Origin: Clostridia bacterium
Lineage (GTDB): Bacteria > Bacillota > Clostridia > Peptostreptococcales > Acidaminobacteraceae
DNA: 64,000 nt
Direction: 5' to 3'
NCBI GenBank assembly: GCA_016937975.1
Contig: JAFGVN010000002.1
Span: 1-64,000 of the forward strand
Within the stretch, counting starts at the first letter, position 1. Each line of letters opens with the position of its first letter. The notes below the pieces were generated by a model. It made no database searches and was not told the DNA's origin. It worked only from the letters and a program-made list of their open reading frames with translations. Positions 7,425 to 16,194 of the stretch are shown here, in pieces. A program made the translations under genes and the position numbers.

Positions 7425-9341
7425 TTATTTCAACTCTTCAAATCGTGATTGTAGATCTTTTATATTTTTAAAACGACCTTTCTTGATGTCTTTTTCCAAT
7501 TTTCTTGCTTTGAAAGATACAAACAGTTGAGCTAAATCATATCCTTCAGGATATAACTCTTCTCCACGTCTATCAAGGGTCACTCTCTTTTCGTGCACTT
7601 CTTCGTAATTGCCATCTTTAAAGACCATGACCATTTGTTTATCTAAATGATGTTCATAAACCAATCGTGCTTCATGAATTTCATTTAAAATAACACGGTC
7701 CCCCTGCTGATAAATCACACGGCTTAACTCGGGTTCTCTTGCTGCTTCCAACTCTTTTATCCTACTCTTTTTCTTTGAGAAGGTACTGATCTTCTTCGCT
7801 GTGACAATTTCATGGGTCGAATTGATTTCAATGACACGATCAATGATCTTATCTGCCAAACCAAGTTCCTTAGAGATCCAAAGGGCATTACTTTCACCAG
7901 GTATACCAATTAAAAGTTTATATAATGGTTTTAAAGTCTTTCTGTCAAAATCCATGGAAGCATTCATAAAGCCAGGATGGATTTCACTGTATTCCTTAAT
8001 CTTACTGTAGTGCGTACTTGAAAACGTTACGGCACCTCGATTAAAGATTTCCTCTAGTATGGCAATACCTAAAGCAGCACCATCCTTTGGATCTGTACCT
8101 GTACCAATTTCATCAATTAAAACCAGTGTTCTTCTCGAAGACTTGTTGACAATATTCACCAGTGATTTCATATGTCCAGAGAATGTGGATAACGACTGTT
8201 CAATGCTTTGTGAATCCCCAATATCAACAAGAATCTTGTTGAAAATAGAGATGGAACTGCCTTTCCCTACTGGAGGCAATAAGCCACTTTGGGTCATCAA
8301 AGCGATTAAACCTACGGTTTTTAAAGTTATGGTCTTCCCACCAGTATTCGGTCCTGTAATAATCAAAGAACGATAGGTTTCTCCATTGATGATGTTCAAG
8401 GGGACTGCAGATTCTCCAAGCATTGGATGTCTTGCCTTGTTCAAATGAATCACTTCATCATCTGTGATTTCAATTTCACGACCACCAATGGCTAAAGAAT
8501 ACTTCGCCTTCGCAAAGATATAATCATATTTACCAAGGATATAGGTGGCATCTTTTATCCCTTGCATATCGTCAGCCACTAGGTTGGTTAGACGCATTAA
8601 AACAATATTGCACTCTTCTACTTCTTGTGCCTTTAACATGACAATTTCAACAGTTAAATCCTTAATCGAATCAATTTCCATATAAACAGTAGAACCTGAA
8701 GAAGAAGCATCGATAACCGTACCCTCAACAAACTTTCTAAAGGCAGCTTTTATAGGGACCACATAACGATCATCTCTTTGTGAATAGAAGTTCTCTTGAA
8801 GATATTTAGAATTCTTATCCGATGATAAAAACTTGTTTAACTTATCCATACGCTTGCTGTGGAGTAAATCAATCTTTTGTCTGATTTTCTTTAAGTTGCT
8901 GCTGGCTCTAGAATGGACCATAACCCCATCGATGCAATATTCAATTTCACTCTCAAGGGTTTTAAAAGCACTTAGTCCTGTGGCATAACCATATAATTTT
9001 GGAGCCATATATTCATAACCATCCATTGATTTCTTTACTTGTCTGATGCAACGCAAAAAATCTGCGACCTTGATCAATTCCTCAGGGTGTAAGAACATAC
9101 CCTTCTCCACCTTAGTAATATAAGGATTAATATCACTAATACCACCTAAACTAAGACCTGATCCTTCTTGCATTATTTTAACGGCTTCAATCACTTCCTC
9201 TTGAAGATCCAAAATAATCTTTGGATTGGTTTCTGGGAACATCCCTTCAACCATAATTTTACCTAAATTACTTGCAGTATAATTTTTAATTTCTTCTTTG
9301 ACGGTGTTATAACCTAATATATCTAATGTTTTCTGATCCAT
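7425..9341 (-). CDS. MutS2-like ATPase lacking the Smr nuclease domain
   Basis: A 638-residue DNA-binding ATPase of the MutS2 group. The N-terminal half is the helical lever/core region (residues about 1-300). The ATPase domain follows, with Walker A GPNTGGKT, Walker B LVLIDEIGTGTDP and the STHY switch. MutS2 proteins are usually near 780 residues and end in an Smr domain. Here only about 100 residues follow the ATPase domain and no Smr motif is visible. The protein would therefore bind and remodel branched DNA or collided ribosomes without the Smr cleavage activity. Alone in its transcription unit. Confidence 0.85.
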   Translation of the reverse strand: MDQKTLDILGYNTVKEEIKNYTASNLGKIMVEGMFPETNPKIILDLQEEVIEAVKIMQEGSGLSLGGISDINPYITKVEKGMFLHPEELIKVADFLRCIRQVKKSMDGYEYMAPKLYGYATGLSAFKTLESEIEYCIDGVMVHSRASSNLKKIRQKIDLLHSKRMDKLNKFLSSDKNSKYLQENFYSQRDDRYVVPIKAAFRKFVEGTVIDASSSGSTVYMEIDSIKDLTVEIVMLKAQEVEECNIVLMRLTNLVADDMQGIKDATYILGKYDYIFAKAKYSLAIGGREIEITDDEVIHLNKARHPMLGESAVPLNIINGETYRSLIITGPNTGGKTITLKTVGLIALMTQSGLLPPVGKGSSISIFNKILVDIGDSQSIEQSLSTFSGHMKSLVNIVNKSSRRTLVLIDEIGTGTDPKDGAALGIAILEEIFNRGAVTFSSTHYSKIKEYSEIHPGFMNASMDFDRKTLKPLYKLLIGIPGESNALWISKELGLADKIIDRVIEINSTHEIVTAKKISTFSKKKSRIKELEAAREPELSRVIYQQGDRVILNEIHEARLVYEHHLDKQMVMVFKDGNYEEVHEKRVTLDRRGEELYPEGYDLAQLFVSFKARKLEKDIKKGRFKNIKDLQSRFEELK

Positions 9342-9567
9342 TTTTATCTCCTCAAATTTATAGTTTCTTTATACCTTTTTTTGATTTCCCTACACTTAAC
9401 ATATTTCCTCCAATCTCATAGGTTAAGAACACTACTGAGTTCAAGTCTTAAAATGAGTTATTACTTTTTTGCTACTATTATTTTATCAAGAAACAAAGAA
9501 TATATGAAATATTCCCTTTCTTTATTTACATTGCTTTAAGGCTAATAATTTTTAAAATACAAAAAAA

Positions 9568-9586
9568 ACTATGGTCACACCATAGT
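9568..9586 (-). terminator. Intrinsic terminator of orphan transcript
   Basis: ACTATGGT (9568-9575) and ACCATAGT (9579-9586) form a perfect 8-bp stem with a 3-base loop, followed on the minus strand by eight T residues. No annotated gene ends here, so it must end the unit starting near 9816. Confidence 0.8.
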
Positions 9587-9774
9587 CTAGTTTATACAAA
9601 AAAACCATGCCTTAGCACGGAATAATAGCATAATTCGTCATATATCATGAAGATATCTCACTAGCACTTTATTCGTGTTCTTAACCAGTAAATTTTCAAC
9701 AACAAAACCAAGCCCATATGTGATGGACATGTCTTCAAACAAATTCACGTTGCTGAAATTATTCAATTACTTTT

Positions 9775-9798
9775 TAGTTAAGAACTCTCGCACTCATA
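9775..9798 (-). CDS. Seven-codon leader-like reading frame
   Basis: ATG at 9798 has a well-placed TGGAGGT upstream and encodes MSARVLN followed by TAA. It is too short to be a normal gene. Either it is a leader peptide or the remnant of a small protein whose frame has been broken. The neighbouring minus frame continues open for roughly 40 codons downstream. Confidence 0.4.
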
Positions 9799-9822
9799 AA
9801 ATTACCTCCATTAGTACTTTGA

Positions 9823-9851
9823 GTATAAAACACATCATTTTTAATTGCAAC
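9823..9851 (-). promoter_or_regulatory. Near-consensus promoter of orphan transcript
   Basis: On the minus strand TTGCAA (9846-9851) and TATACT (9823-9828) are separated by exactly 17 bp. Transcription would begin near 9816 and reach the terminator at 9568-9586, giving an RNA of about 260 nucleotides. Confidence 0.75.
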
Positions 9852-10091
9852 CTAAAATTACAACACAGCTTTCATAGTTAGCACTTATTTTCTTCTAAAC
9901 AAGTAAATTTTGAATTTCAAAAAGACATTTTACTTATTTCCTTTTCATTTCAAAGTCACTAAATTCAACAATTCTAGTCTTTTTTCTCATTTAAAATGCC
10001 TCATTGGTTAAAACTGATTTTATCTATAACTACGAATCATTACAAAAATATGACACCTTCAGAGAAAAACCTTCCATATCTCTTAAATAAA

Positions 10092-10116
10092 AAACACTTC
10101 ATCATCTGAAGTGTTT
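10092..10116 (-). terminator. Intrinsic terminator of the flavoprotein gene
   Basis: AAACACTTCA (10092-10101) pairs with TGAAGTGTTT (10107-10116) over a 5-base loop. A and T tracts lie on either side. It sits directly after the stop of the minus-strand flavoprotein gene. Confidence 0.85.
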
Positions 10117-10124
10117 TTGTTCTA

Positions 10125-11483
10125 CTAAGCTCTCATTTTTCTAGATGCTATTTCAGCAGCTTTAATTAACGGATATGCTGCAGGTGATGCTGTTAACATT
10201 GGTTGTGTACCAATTTGAGCTACCAATAAATCTGTAAGAGTCAAACCACCTTGTACAATGAAACCAATCACATTGATGAGTTCGCCAATACTGGTACCAC
10301 CAATAACTTCACCACCAATAATGCGACCTGAATCTTTAGAAACGATTAATTTGACTGTTTGGCTGTGGGCACCAGCTAATTTCCCAGGATGACGATCCAT
10401 ACCTGTGAAACTGCCACAAATAACATTGAATCCTTCTTTTACGGCTGCACCTTCAGTTAAACCTGCAACACCATAAGCAGTTTCACCAATACTGGTTGAA
10501 TAAATACCAATCGTACCTTTGAACGATCTAAATGTTGATAAATTATATAAGTTTAGACTTGCAACTCTAGCTTCAGCACAAGCAGTTGAAGCCAACATGG
10601 TTCTTGAAAGTTTATTTGTGGCAAAATCTCTTTTACCAGCACAGTCCCCTGCTGCAAATATATGCTCTTCTGAAGTTCTCAAATATTCGTCTACGTCAAT
10701 GAAACCGAAGTCATTCAACTTTAGGCCAGCTGCTTGAGCCAATTCTACATTTGGTCTATAACCCATTGATAAAATTACAGCATCAACTTTCAAGGTTTCA
10801 CCGTTGGATAAAATAACTGAAGTAACAGACTCTTCGCCTTCAATGGATTTGATGCCAACACCTGTTAAAATGTTTACACCTCTATCGGTTAATTTTCCTT
10901 CAGCGTCTTTAGCTACATCTTCATCAAAAGCAGCACCAAGAATTCTTTCTTGAATTTCAATCAAAGTTACTTTTTTACCCGCTTTATTTAATTCATCTGA
11001 CATTTCTACACCGATAAAACCAGCACCTACTACTATGATGTGTTCCTTACCATTTAATTCTTCCATCAACTGGTCCAAATAAACCTTGTTTTTAGGAATC
11101 GTATAAACACCTTTCTTTTCAGCTCCCACTAACCAATTTGGAACAAAAGGCTGTGAACCTGTAGCAATAATCAATTTTTCATAGCTGATTTCTTCACCAG
11201 CTTCAGTTTTTACAAATTTGTTGGTCTTGTCTAGGGTTGTCACAACACCAATTTTGATTTCTACTTTTAATGATTCCAAACCACCATCAGGTAAAATGTT
11301 GTAATCAGAAGTTCCAAGAGATCCAAAAATATATGGGATACCACAAGGAATCATTACTTTTTCTTCTTTTCTAATAACCATTACCGATTTTTCTGGATGA
11401 TTTGATTTTGCTGTCATTGCACCTACTAAACCTGCTGCACTGCCACCAATCACCAAGATATCTACTGCTTGCTTCTGAGTCAT
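10125..11483 (-). CDS. FAD-dependent CoA-disulfide reductase / NADH oxidase-like protein
   Basis: A 452-residue pyridine nucleotide-disulfide oxidoreductase. It has an N-terminal FAD motif (VIGGSAAGL), a single redox cysteine in MIPCGIPYIFG near residue 47, an NAD(P)H motif (IVVGAGFIGVEM near 155), the FAD-contacting IFAAGDCAG near 280 and a C-terminal dimerisation domain. The one-cysteine active site is typical of CoA-disulfide reductases, NADH oxidases and CoA-dependent NAD(P)H sulfur reductases. Sequence alone does not choose among them. It probably handles oxidative or sulfur stress in the cytoplasm. Monocistronic, ending in a strong terminator. Confidence 0.85.
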   Translation of the reverse strand: MTQKQAVDILVIGGSAAGLVGAMTAKSNHPEKSVMVIRKEEKVMIPCGIPYIFGSLGTSDYNILPDGGLESLKVEIKIGVVTTLDKTNKFVKTEAGEEISYEKLIIATGSQPFVPNWLVGAEKKGVYTIPKNKVYLDQLMEELNGKEHIIVVGAGFIGVEMSDELNKAGKKVTLIEIQERILGAAFDEDVAKDAEGKLTDRGVNILTGVGIKSIEGEESVTSVILSNGETLKVDAVILSMGYRPNVELAQAAGLKLNDFGFIDVDEYLRTSEEHIFAAGDCAGKRDFATNKLSRTMLASTACAEARVASLNLYNLSTFRSFKGTIGIYSTSIGETAYGVAGLTEGAAVKEGFNVICGSFTGMDRHPGKLAGAHSQTVKLIVSKDSGRIIGGEVIGGTSIGELINVIGFIVQGGLTLTDLLVAQIGTQPMLTASPAAYPLIKAAEIASRKMRA

Positions 11484-11574
11484 ACGACACCTCCAAAATA
11501 TAAAATTACTTAAATCAATTTAATTATACAACTCAGAAAGTTTTTGTCAAATGCCAAAAACTATGAAAAGACCC

Positions 11575-11602
11575 TTGACTTCCTCAAGAATCGTGATATG
11601 AT
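11575..11602 (+). promoter_or_regulatory. Promoter of the DUF5320 gene
   Basis: TTGACT (11575-11580) and TATGAT (11597-11602) are 16 bp apart, about 50 bases ahead of the start codon. Confidence 0.7.
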
Positions 11603-11655
11603 GATTATAAAGGGCATATGCCAATAACAATTTATATTTGAAGGAGATGATCATT

Positions 11656-11877
11656 ATGCCAAGATTTGATAGAACTGGTCCTCAAGGTGAAGGTCCAAGG
11701 ACTGGCAGAAGAATGGGTAAATGCAATGAAAGTTCAGAGTTTACTGGGTTCCAAAGAGGTCGTGGCAACCGTCAACAAAGAGGTTTCTGCAGACAGAACT
11801 TTAATACTCAAGAGGAAGAAATTGCCCTTCTAAAAGCTAAGATTGAGTCATTAGAAAATCAAATGAACCAAAAGTAA
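11656..11877 (+). CDS. DUF5320 family protein
   Basis: A 73-residue protein with the typical glycine- and arginine-rich opening MPRFDRTGPQGEGPRTGRRMG and a C-terminal coiled coil (LLKAKIESLENQM). DUF5320 proteins are common in anaerobes, often near NifX/NifB-type iron-molybdenum cofactor genes, and have no established function. No such neighbour is present here. The start at 11656 is chosen over an upstream ATG because GAAGGAGATG is correctly spaced before it. Two cysteines (MGKC and GFC) might bind metal. Confidence 0.85.
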   Translation: MPRFDRTGPQGEGPRTGRRMGKCNESSEFTGFQRGRGNRQQRGFCRQNFNTQEEEIALLKAKIESLENQMNQK

Positions 11878-11940
11878 AACCTATAGCAAAATACACATAA
11901 TCTTATAAAATATTAGATATTCAGATTTCCGTCTAACAGC

Positions 11941-11980
11941 AAAAGGAACAAGACCTCTCCCGATGGGTCTTGTTCCTTTT
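11941..11980 (+). terminator. Intrinsic terminator, probably bidirectional
   Basis: A perfect 15-bp stem (11941-11955 with 11966-11980) carries an A run on one side and a T run on the other. It lies between the convergent DUF5320 and beta-helix genes and can serve both. Confidence 0.85.
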
Positions 11981-11984
11981 TGTA

Positions 11985-14126
11985 TCATTCTTTTAAATAA
12001 TTCTCCAACATTTTTATTTGAGCATTCAACAAATCACTTTGCTTGTTTTTCTTCGTCTCATAAAAGACTTGAATGGTTTCATCAAAAGATCTAAGAACAT
12101 TTAAGATTCTCTCTTCAACGAGATGTTTATCCTCAATTTCCAGATACATATCCAGCATGGCAATGGTCTCTTTACCTTTAGCAATAAGTTTGTAAATATC
12201 ATTCGTTTCCTTGTCAGCGAGACCAGTCAAATTCAATCGTTTTAAAATATTATCCATTTGAAGTTCAATGGCTTCATGACTTATCTTAAGTGCAATTTTC
12301 TCTAAACGGTCTGTCATGAATAAAAAATCTTGCTTTAAGGCATCATCAAATGACATCGCTTTCAAATTGTCTGATGTTCTAATTTGATAAGTTAAAAGTT
12401 CCAATAGACTGCTATCCGGATAATTCAAATGCCCTTCCTGATCACTGTAATTATTTTGGATTTTTATAGCTGGTTTTCGATCATAAGCTGTAATATTAAA
12501 GAAAGACATCAACTCTCTTTGTTCTTGTTTTGATCTCTGATTTAAAACTTCATTTTGCATTATTGTAAGATATCCAACGCTTTTTACGGCAATTTGATGA
12601 TTCCCTCCAGGACTAAAATGATTTTTTTGAATCAACATATCATCACAGCCTCTTAAAACGACATTGCTATCAGCACATTCATTTTCCATAAGGGTTACCC
12701 CTCTAGAATTTCTCACTTCTATCGTCTGACGATCATAGCCTAAATAATTATCACTGATCTTGACTTGGCTTGTACTTTTACCGCCAATCAATAATAACGC
12801 TGTTCGATTGCCACTAAAGTAATTTTCCAACACTTCACAGGATTTTAGATTTTGATCATCAATATAGATGCCATGTTCATTATCTGTAAAAATATTGTGT
12901 TTGATGGTCATAATGGTTTTTACAAACTTCCGCTGTGTTGTTGAAGCAACATTCACGGCTCTTTTACGACATTTTTCAAAGGTATTTTCCACCAAACTCA
13001 ACTCTAAATTATCGCCACCATTTAAGAAAGTAAAACCATGATCCAAACTTTTAAAGAAGTTCTTTCTCATGTACATCTTTCCAATATACTGACAAAACAA
13101 CACTTCTTGATGATTATCTTCGTTGATCAACTTATTTTCAACAAGATCTACATAACCACAGTCCTGTAGTCTTACCAAACCCTTTACAGTACTAGAATAC
13201 AGTTTTAGAAATTCAATCCTAATCAACTCCAAATGGTTCAGTTGATTGTCTTTTAATTGAATATGTTCTAAATGCCTACCGTGAAATTCATGAAGTTCTC
13301 TATTATTTTCAATAAAAACCTGCCCTTTCACTTCTGCAACATTCAAAATCATTTTATCATTTAAGAACACATTATCATTAATTAAAACACTTTGATCAGT
13401 TTCATTTAACTTCGCTACAGCAATTAATCCTGTCTGATGACCACTGATTCTGTTATTTAAAATTTGTACATCTTCGTGATTAAAAATCTCTTCAATTTTC
13501 AAAAGTGCAATCATTTGTGAAGATTCATGAATCTCAACGGTATTATCTGTCACAAGTACGCCTCCAGATTTTGTAACAGATAACATTTGACCTTTTACAT
13601 GAAAGTGATTGTCACTTAATTGAATATTTTCAATTTGATGGGCTTCTATGGCTATATTTTGATCATGATAATCTACTTGATTATGAGAAAACATCACCTG
13701 ACCACCATGGATGCTTTTTAAAATACTTGCAGAAGCATCATACCGACAACCAATACTATAGAAGCCGCTTTTCTCTAGCCATAGGGCTGCATATAAGGGT
13801 CTACTTTGCTTTTCAATATAAAAGTCACAATGATGACATGAGATTCTTCCCTTAGTTGCCATCATATGTACATCATTCTTGGTTTCATGAAAGCGGAATT
13901 TAATTTGTCTAAATACAATGTCATCTTCTATAAGAATTTGCTCTTTTCCCAATACAAAAGCAGTATGCTCTTGTCCTATTAAAACCAAAGGTTTATCAAT
14001 ATGAAAACCCTCATGATAACTCTTATCTTCTAAATATATAATGGAATAGGGCTCAGATTGATCAATCACAGCTTGTAATGACTCATATGCAAATTCAGAT
14101 ACATTGATTACAGCTTCGTATTTCAT
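11985..14126 (-). CDS. Large right-handed parallel beta-helix repeat protein
   Basis: A 713-residue protein with no signal peptide. Residues about 20-560 are a long run of short strands in roughly 22-25-residue rungs with recurrent asparagine-turn patterns (for example HNQVDYHDQNIAI, NNRISGHQTGL, DNYLGYDRQTIEV), typical of the pectate-lyase-like NosD/beta-helix fold. Residues 590-713 are helical and probably coiled coil. No catalytic motif of a polysaccharide lyase is evident. It is divergent from telA with a shared 190-bp upstream region, so a joint role in envelope stress is conceivable but unproven. Confidence 0.7.
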   Translation of the reverse strand: MKYEAVINVSEFAYESLQAVIDQSEPYSIIYLEDKSYHEGFHIDKPLVLIGQEHTAFVLGKEQILIEDDIVFRQIKFRFHETKNDVHMMATKGRISCHHCDFYIEKQSRPLYAALWLEKSGFYSIGCRYDASASILKSIHGGQVMFSHNQVDYHDQNIAIEAHQIENIQLSDNHFHVKGQMLSVTKSGGVLVTDNTVEIHESSQMIALLKIEEIFNHEDVQILNNRISGHQTGLIAVAKLNETDQSVLINDNVFLNDKMILNVAEVKGQVFIENNRELHEFHGRHLEHIQLKDNQLNHLELIRIEFLKLYSSTVKGLVRLQDCGYVDLVENKLINEDNHQEVLFCQYIGKMYMRKNFFKSLDHGFTFLNGGDNLELSLVENTFEKCRKRAVNVASTTQRKFVKTIMTIKHNIFTDNEHGIYIDDQNLKSCEVLENYFSGNRTALLLIGGKSTSQVKISDNYLGYDRQTIEVRNSRGVTLMENECADSNVVLRGCDDMLIQKNHFSPGGNHQIAVKSVGYLTIMQNEVLNQRSKQEQRELMSFFNITAYDRKPAIKIQNNYSDQEGHLNYPDSSLLELLTYQIRTSDNLKAMSFDDALKQDFLFMTDRLEKIALKISHEAIELQMDNILKRLNLTGLADKETNDIYKLIAKGKETIAMLDMYLEIEDKHLVEERILNVLRSFDETIQVFYETKKNKQSDLLNAQIKMLENYLKE

Positions 14127-14319
14127 TTCAATACCTCATTTCTTTATCTAATCTTATTGTATATAAAAATTTCATAAAAATACCGAATTTAATGAAATTC
14201 TAAGAAAAGGTTAATGACCTCTTAGTAAAAAATTTTTTTATTTATTTAATGCCAATCTAAGCAAATCTTAATCTTTATGGGGTACAATAAATTTAGAATG
14301 AAAAGACAAGGAGCGTATT

Positions 14320-15408
14320 ATGAGTACACAAGAGATTATTAAACTACAAGAAACTGATCAATTTGAAAAGCAGTTGGAGAGATTGAATCTTGAAGAAAGA
14401 AATAAAATTAATGAAATCGTAGCCACCATAAAAACAGATGATCCACAAAATATCATTCAATATGGTATTAAAGCTCAAGCTAAACTTTCAGATTTTGCAG
14501 ATACCGTTATTACAGAATATAAAAATAAGGATACAGGTTATGTCGGTGAAATCGTAAAACGATTAATGATTCAAGTCAGAAACGTTAATATGAACGATTT
14601 GGAACCACCTAAGAAAAAGTCCCTATTCTCCAAGGGTAAGAACAAGGTCCAAAACTTCATGGCAAATTTCGAAAGTGTTTCAACACAAATTGATACCATC
14701 GTCCGTGAAATGGAAGATGCAAGAGTTGTATTACTGAAAGATATTTCTATGATGGATGTTCTTTATGATAAAAATAAAATCTATATTAAGGAATTAGACC
14801 AATACATCATAGCAGGGATTTTGAAACTTAAAGAATTAGATAATCAAATCATCCCAACGATGAAACACGAAATGTTAGGCTCTGACGATTTGTATGAGGC
14901 TCAACACTTACAGGAAACCATTGAATTTAGAAATCAATTTGAGAAGAAATTACATGATTTAAAATTAACACGACATATCAGCATTCAGTCCCTTCCACAG
15001 GTTAGAATGATTTCTATGACCAATCAAGAGCTAGTCAACAGTATTCAGTCATCCATTATCAATACCATTCCATTATGGAAGAATGCCGTAATTAATGCAG
15101 TTACTTTAGCGAGACAGAAAAAAGCACTTGAAATGCAAAAGAATGTCAATGATGTTACCAATGAATTGCTATTGCAAAACTCAAGAATTTTAAAAGACAA
15201 TACCATTATGGCCGCTCAAGAAGTTCAAAGAGGCATTGTTGATTTTGATACTTTAAAACAAGTGAATACCGATCTTATTGCTACCATTTCAGAAGTACAA
15301 AAAATCTGTTATGAAGGTCAAGAGAAACGTCGATTGGCCGAAGAAGAGCTTGTTGCTATGGAAAAACAATTAAAAAATGCAATATTTTCAAATGATCCCA
15401 TACATTAA
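14320..15408 (+). CDS. TelA-family toxic anion resistance protein
   Basis: A 362-residue soluble, almost entirely helical protein of the TelA/KlaA family. The family-typical blocks FADTVITEYKNKDTGYVGE, DKNKIYIKELDQYI and VTNELLLQNS are all visible. TelA proteins are linked to tellurite and colicin resistance and, in Firmicutes, to envelope stress. The biochemical activity is unknown. AAGGAG is placed 6-7 bases before the ATG. XpaC, the common partner gene, is absent. The gene instead faces a divergent beta-helix protein and ends in its own terminator. Confidence 0.85.
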   Translation: MSTQEIIKLQETDQFEKQLERLNLEERNKINEIVATIKTDDPQNIIQYGIKAQAKLSDFADTVITEYKNKDTGYVGEIVKRLMIQVRNVNMNDLEPPKKKSLFSKGKNKVQNFMANFESVSTQIDTIVREMEDARVVLLKDISMMDVLYDKNKIYIKELDQYIIAGILKLKELDNQIIPTMKHEMLGSDDLYEAQHLQETIEFRNQFEKKLHDLKLTRHISIQSLPQVRMISMTNQELVNSIQSSIINTIPLWKNAVINAVTLARQKKALEMQKNVNDVTNELLLQNSRILKDNTIMAAQEVQRGIVDFDTLKQVNTDLIATISEVQKICYEGQEKRRLAEEELVAMEKQLKNAIFSNDPIH

Positions 15409-15432
15409 AAAGAAATCGAAAGATTTCTTTTT
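15407..15432 (+). terminator. Intrinsic terminator of telA-like gene
   Basis: AAAAAGAAATC pairs with GATTTCTTTTT across a GAAA tetraloop, directly after the telA-like stop codon. Confidence 0.85.
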
Positions 15433-15498
15433 TTATTGACTTAAGTCAATGCATACTCTCTTTTTCACTGATAAACTAAAGAAAAAAGGAGATCAATT

Positions 15499-16152
15499 AT
15501 GAAAATTAATAGAAAACAAGCGGCTTTAGTAACAGGCATATCACTCATCCTTATGACACTCTTTGCATTCTTTGCTTTTGGCTATGCCCATAATACCTTT
15601 AATCTAGATACGGCTACAGCAAGTTATCACGCATTTATAGAAAACAAATCATTATTCACAATGGAAATTACTGTTTGGTGGTTCATTGCAATTTTGGATA
15701 TCCTTGTAGCTTTTGGTTTTTACTTTTACTTTAAGAAAGACAATGCAACATTATCATTGATTGCATTGGTTTTTAGAATTTTATACACCCTATTACTCAG
15801 TTTGGGAATTTTCTCATTGATGAAGGCTTCTCAAGAAACGACTGCTGAAAAGTTTTATGATGCCTTTATGAATTTTGAAAAATGGTGGTCATTGGGTTTA
15901 ATTGTCTTTGGTGTACACTTATTCTTCATTGGATTAACCAGTAAAAGTGCAACCTTTGTACCGAGAATTTTTGTTTATCTCTTCTTGATTGCAGGACTTT
16001 CATATTCAGGTATACATGGAATGAACGCTTTATCAATTTCTTATCCGTCTTTCATTGAGAGCATTTTAAGTGTTCCAATGATGTTTTCTGAAGTTGCATT
16101 CTCAATATTTTTGCTCACTAAAAAAGCTTGGAAAACAGAAAAAGTGGCCTAA
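15499..16152 (+). CDS. DUF4386-like membrane protein
   Basis: A 217-residue polytopic membrane protein with six predicted hydrophobic segments (about 10-30, 56-76, 82-104, 126-146, 152-172 and 188-207). The topology and the conserved-looking FEKWWSLGLIVFGVHLFFIG stretch match the DUF4386 family, whose function is unknown. A well-placed AAAGGAG precedes the ATG. The convergent downstream gene is a Crp/Fnr regulator, and the pairing suggests, without proving, that the regulator controls it. Confidence 0.7.
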   Translation: MKINRKQAALVTGISLILMTLFAFFAFGYAHNTFNLDTATASYHAFIENKSLFTMEITVWWFIAILDILVAFGFYFYFKKDNATLSLIALVFRILYTLLLSLGIFSLMKASQETTAEKFYDAFMNFEKWWSLGLIVFGVHLFFIGLTSKSATFVPRIFVYLFLIAGLSYSGIHGMNALSISYPSFIESILSVPMMFSEVAFSIFLLTKKAWKTEKVA

Positions 16153-16194
16153 GCCACTTTCAGTGCATTTAGAAAAAGTGGCTTAAGCCACTTT
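16141..16194. repeat. Tandem pair of near-identical palindromes between convergent genes
   Basis: AAAGTGGCCTAAGCCACTTT (16141-16160) and AAAGTGGCTTAAGCCACTTT (16175-16194) differ by one base and lie 34 bp apart within a duplicated unit that includes the following CAxTGCATT. The first hairpin contains the stop codon of the DUF4386 gene and the second touches the stop of the Crp/Fnr gene. They probably act as transcription terminators for the two convergent genes. Confidence 0.75.

Larger units (their letters stand above)
9342..10091. other. 750-bp intergenic region containing an orphan transcription unit
   Basis: No substantial gene is present. The right-hand two thirds contains a near-perfect minus-strand promoter (9823-9851), a Shine-Dalgarno and ATG giving only seven codons, about 200 bases of leader-like sequence and an intrinsic terminator (9568-9586). 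A second minus-strand frame is open from a TTG near 9758 to about 9635 and would encode about 40 residues, but it lacks a ribosome site. The rest (9342-9560 and 9860-10090) is AT-rich with nothing recognisable. Confidence 0.6.

Noticed and set aside
9675-9881. Plus-strand 68-codon frame
   Set aside because: It has no ribosome site and runs antisense to the well-supported minus-strand promoter-terminator unit.
10125-11483. CoA-disulfide-reductase-like protein as a component of the Mbx-type system
   Set aside because: A sulfur-reductase link is known in archaea, but the gene is more than 20 kb away in its own transcription unit, so nothing in the sequence ties them together.
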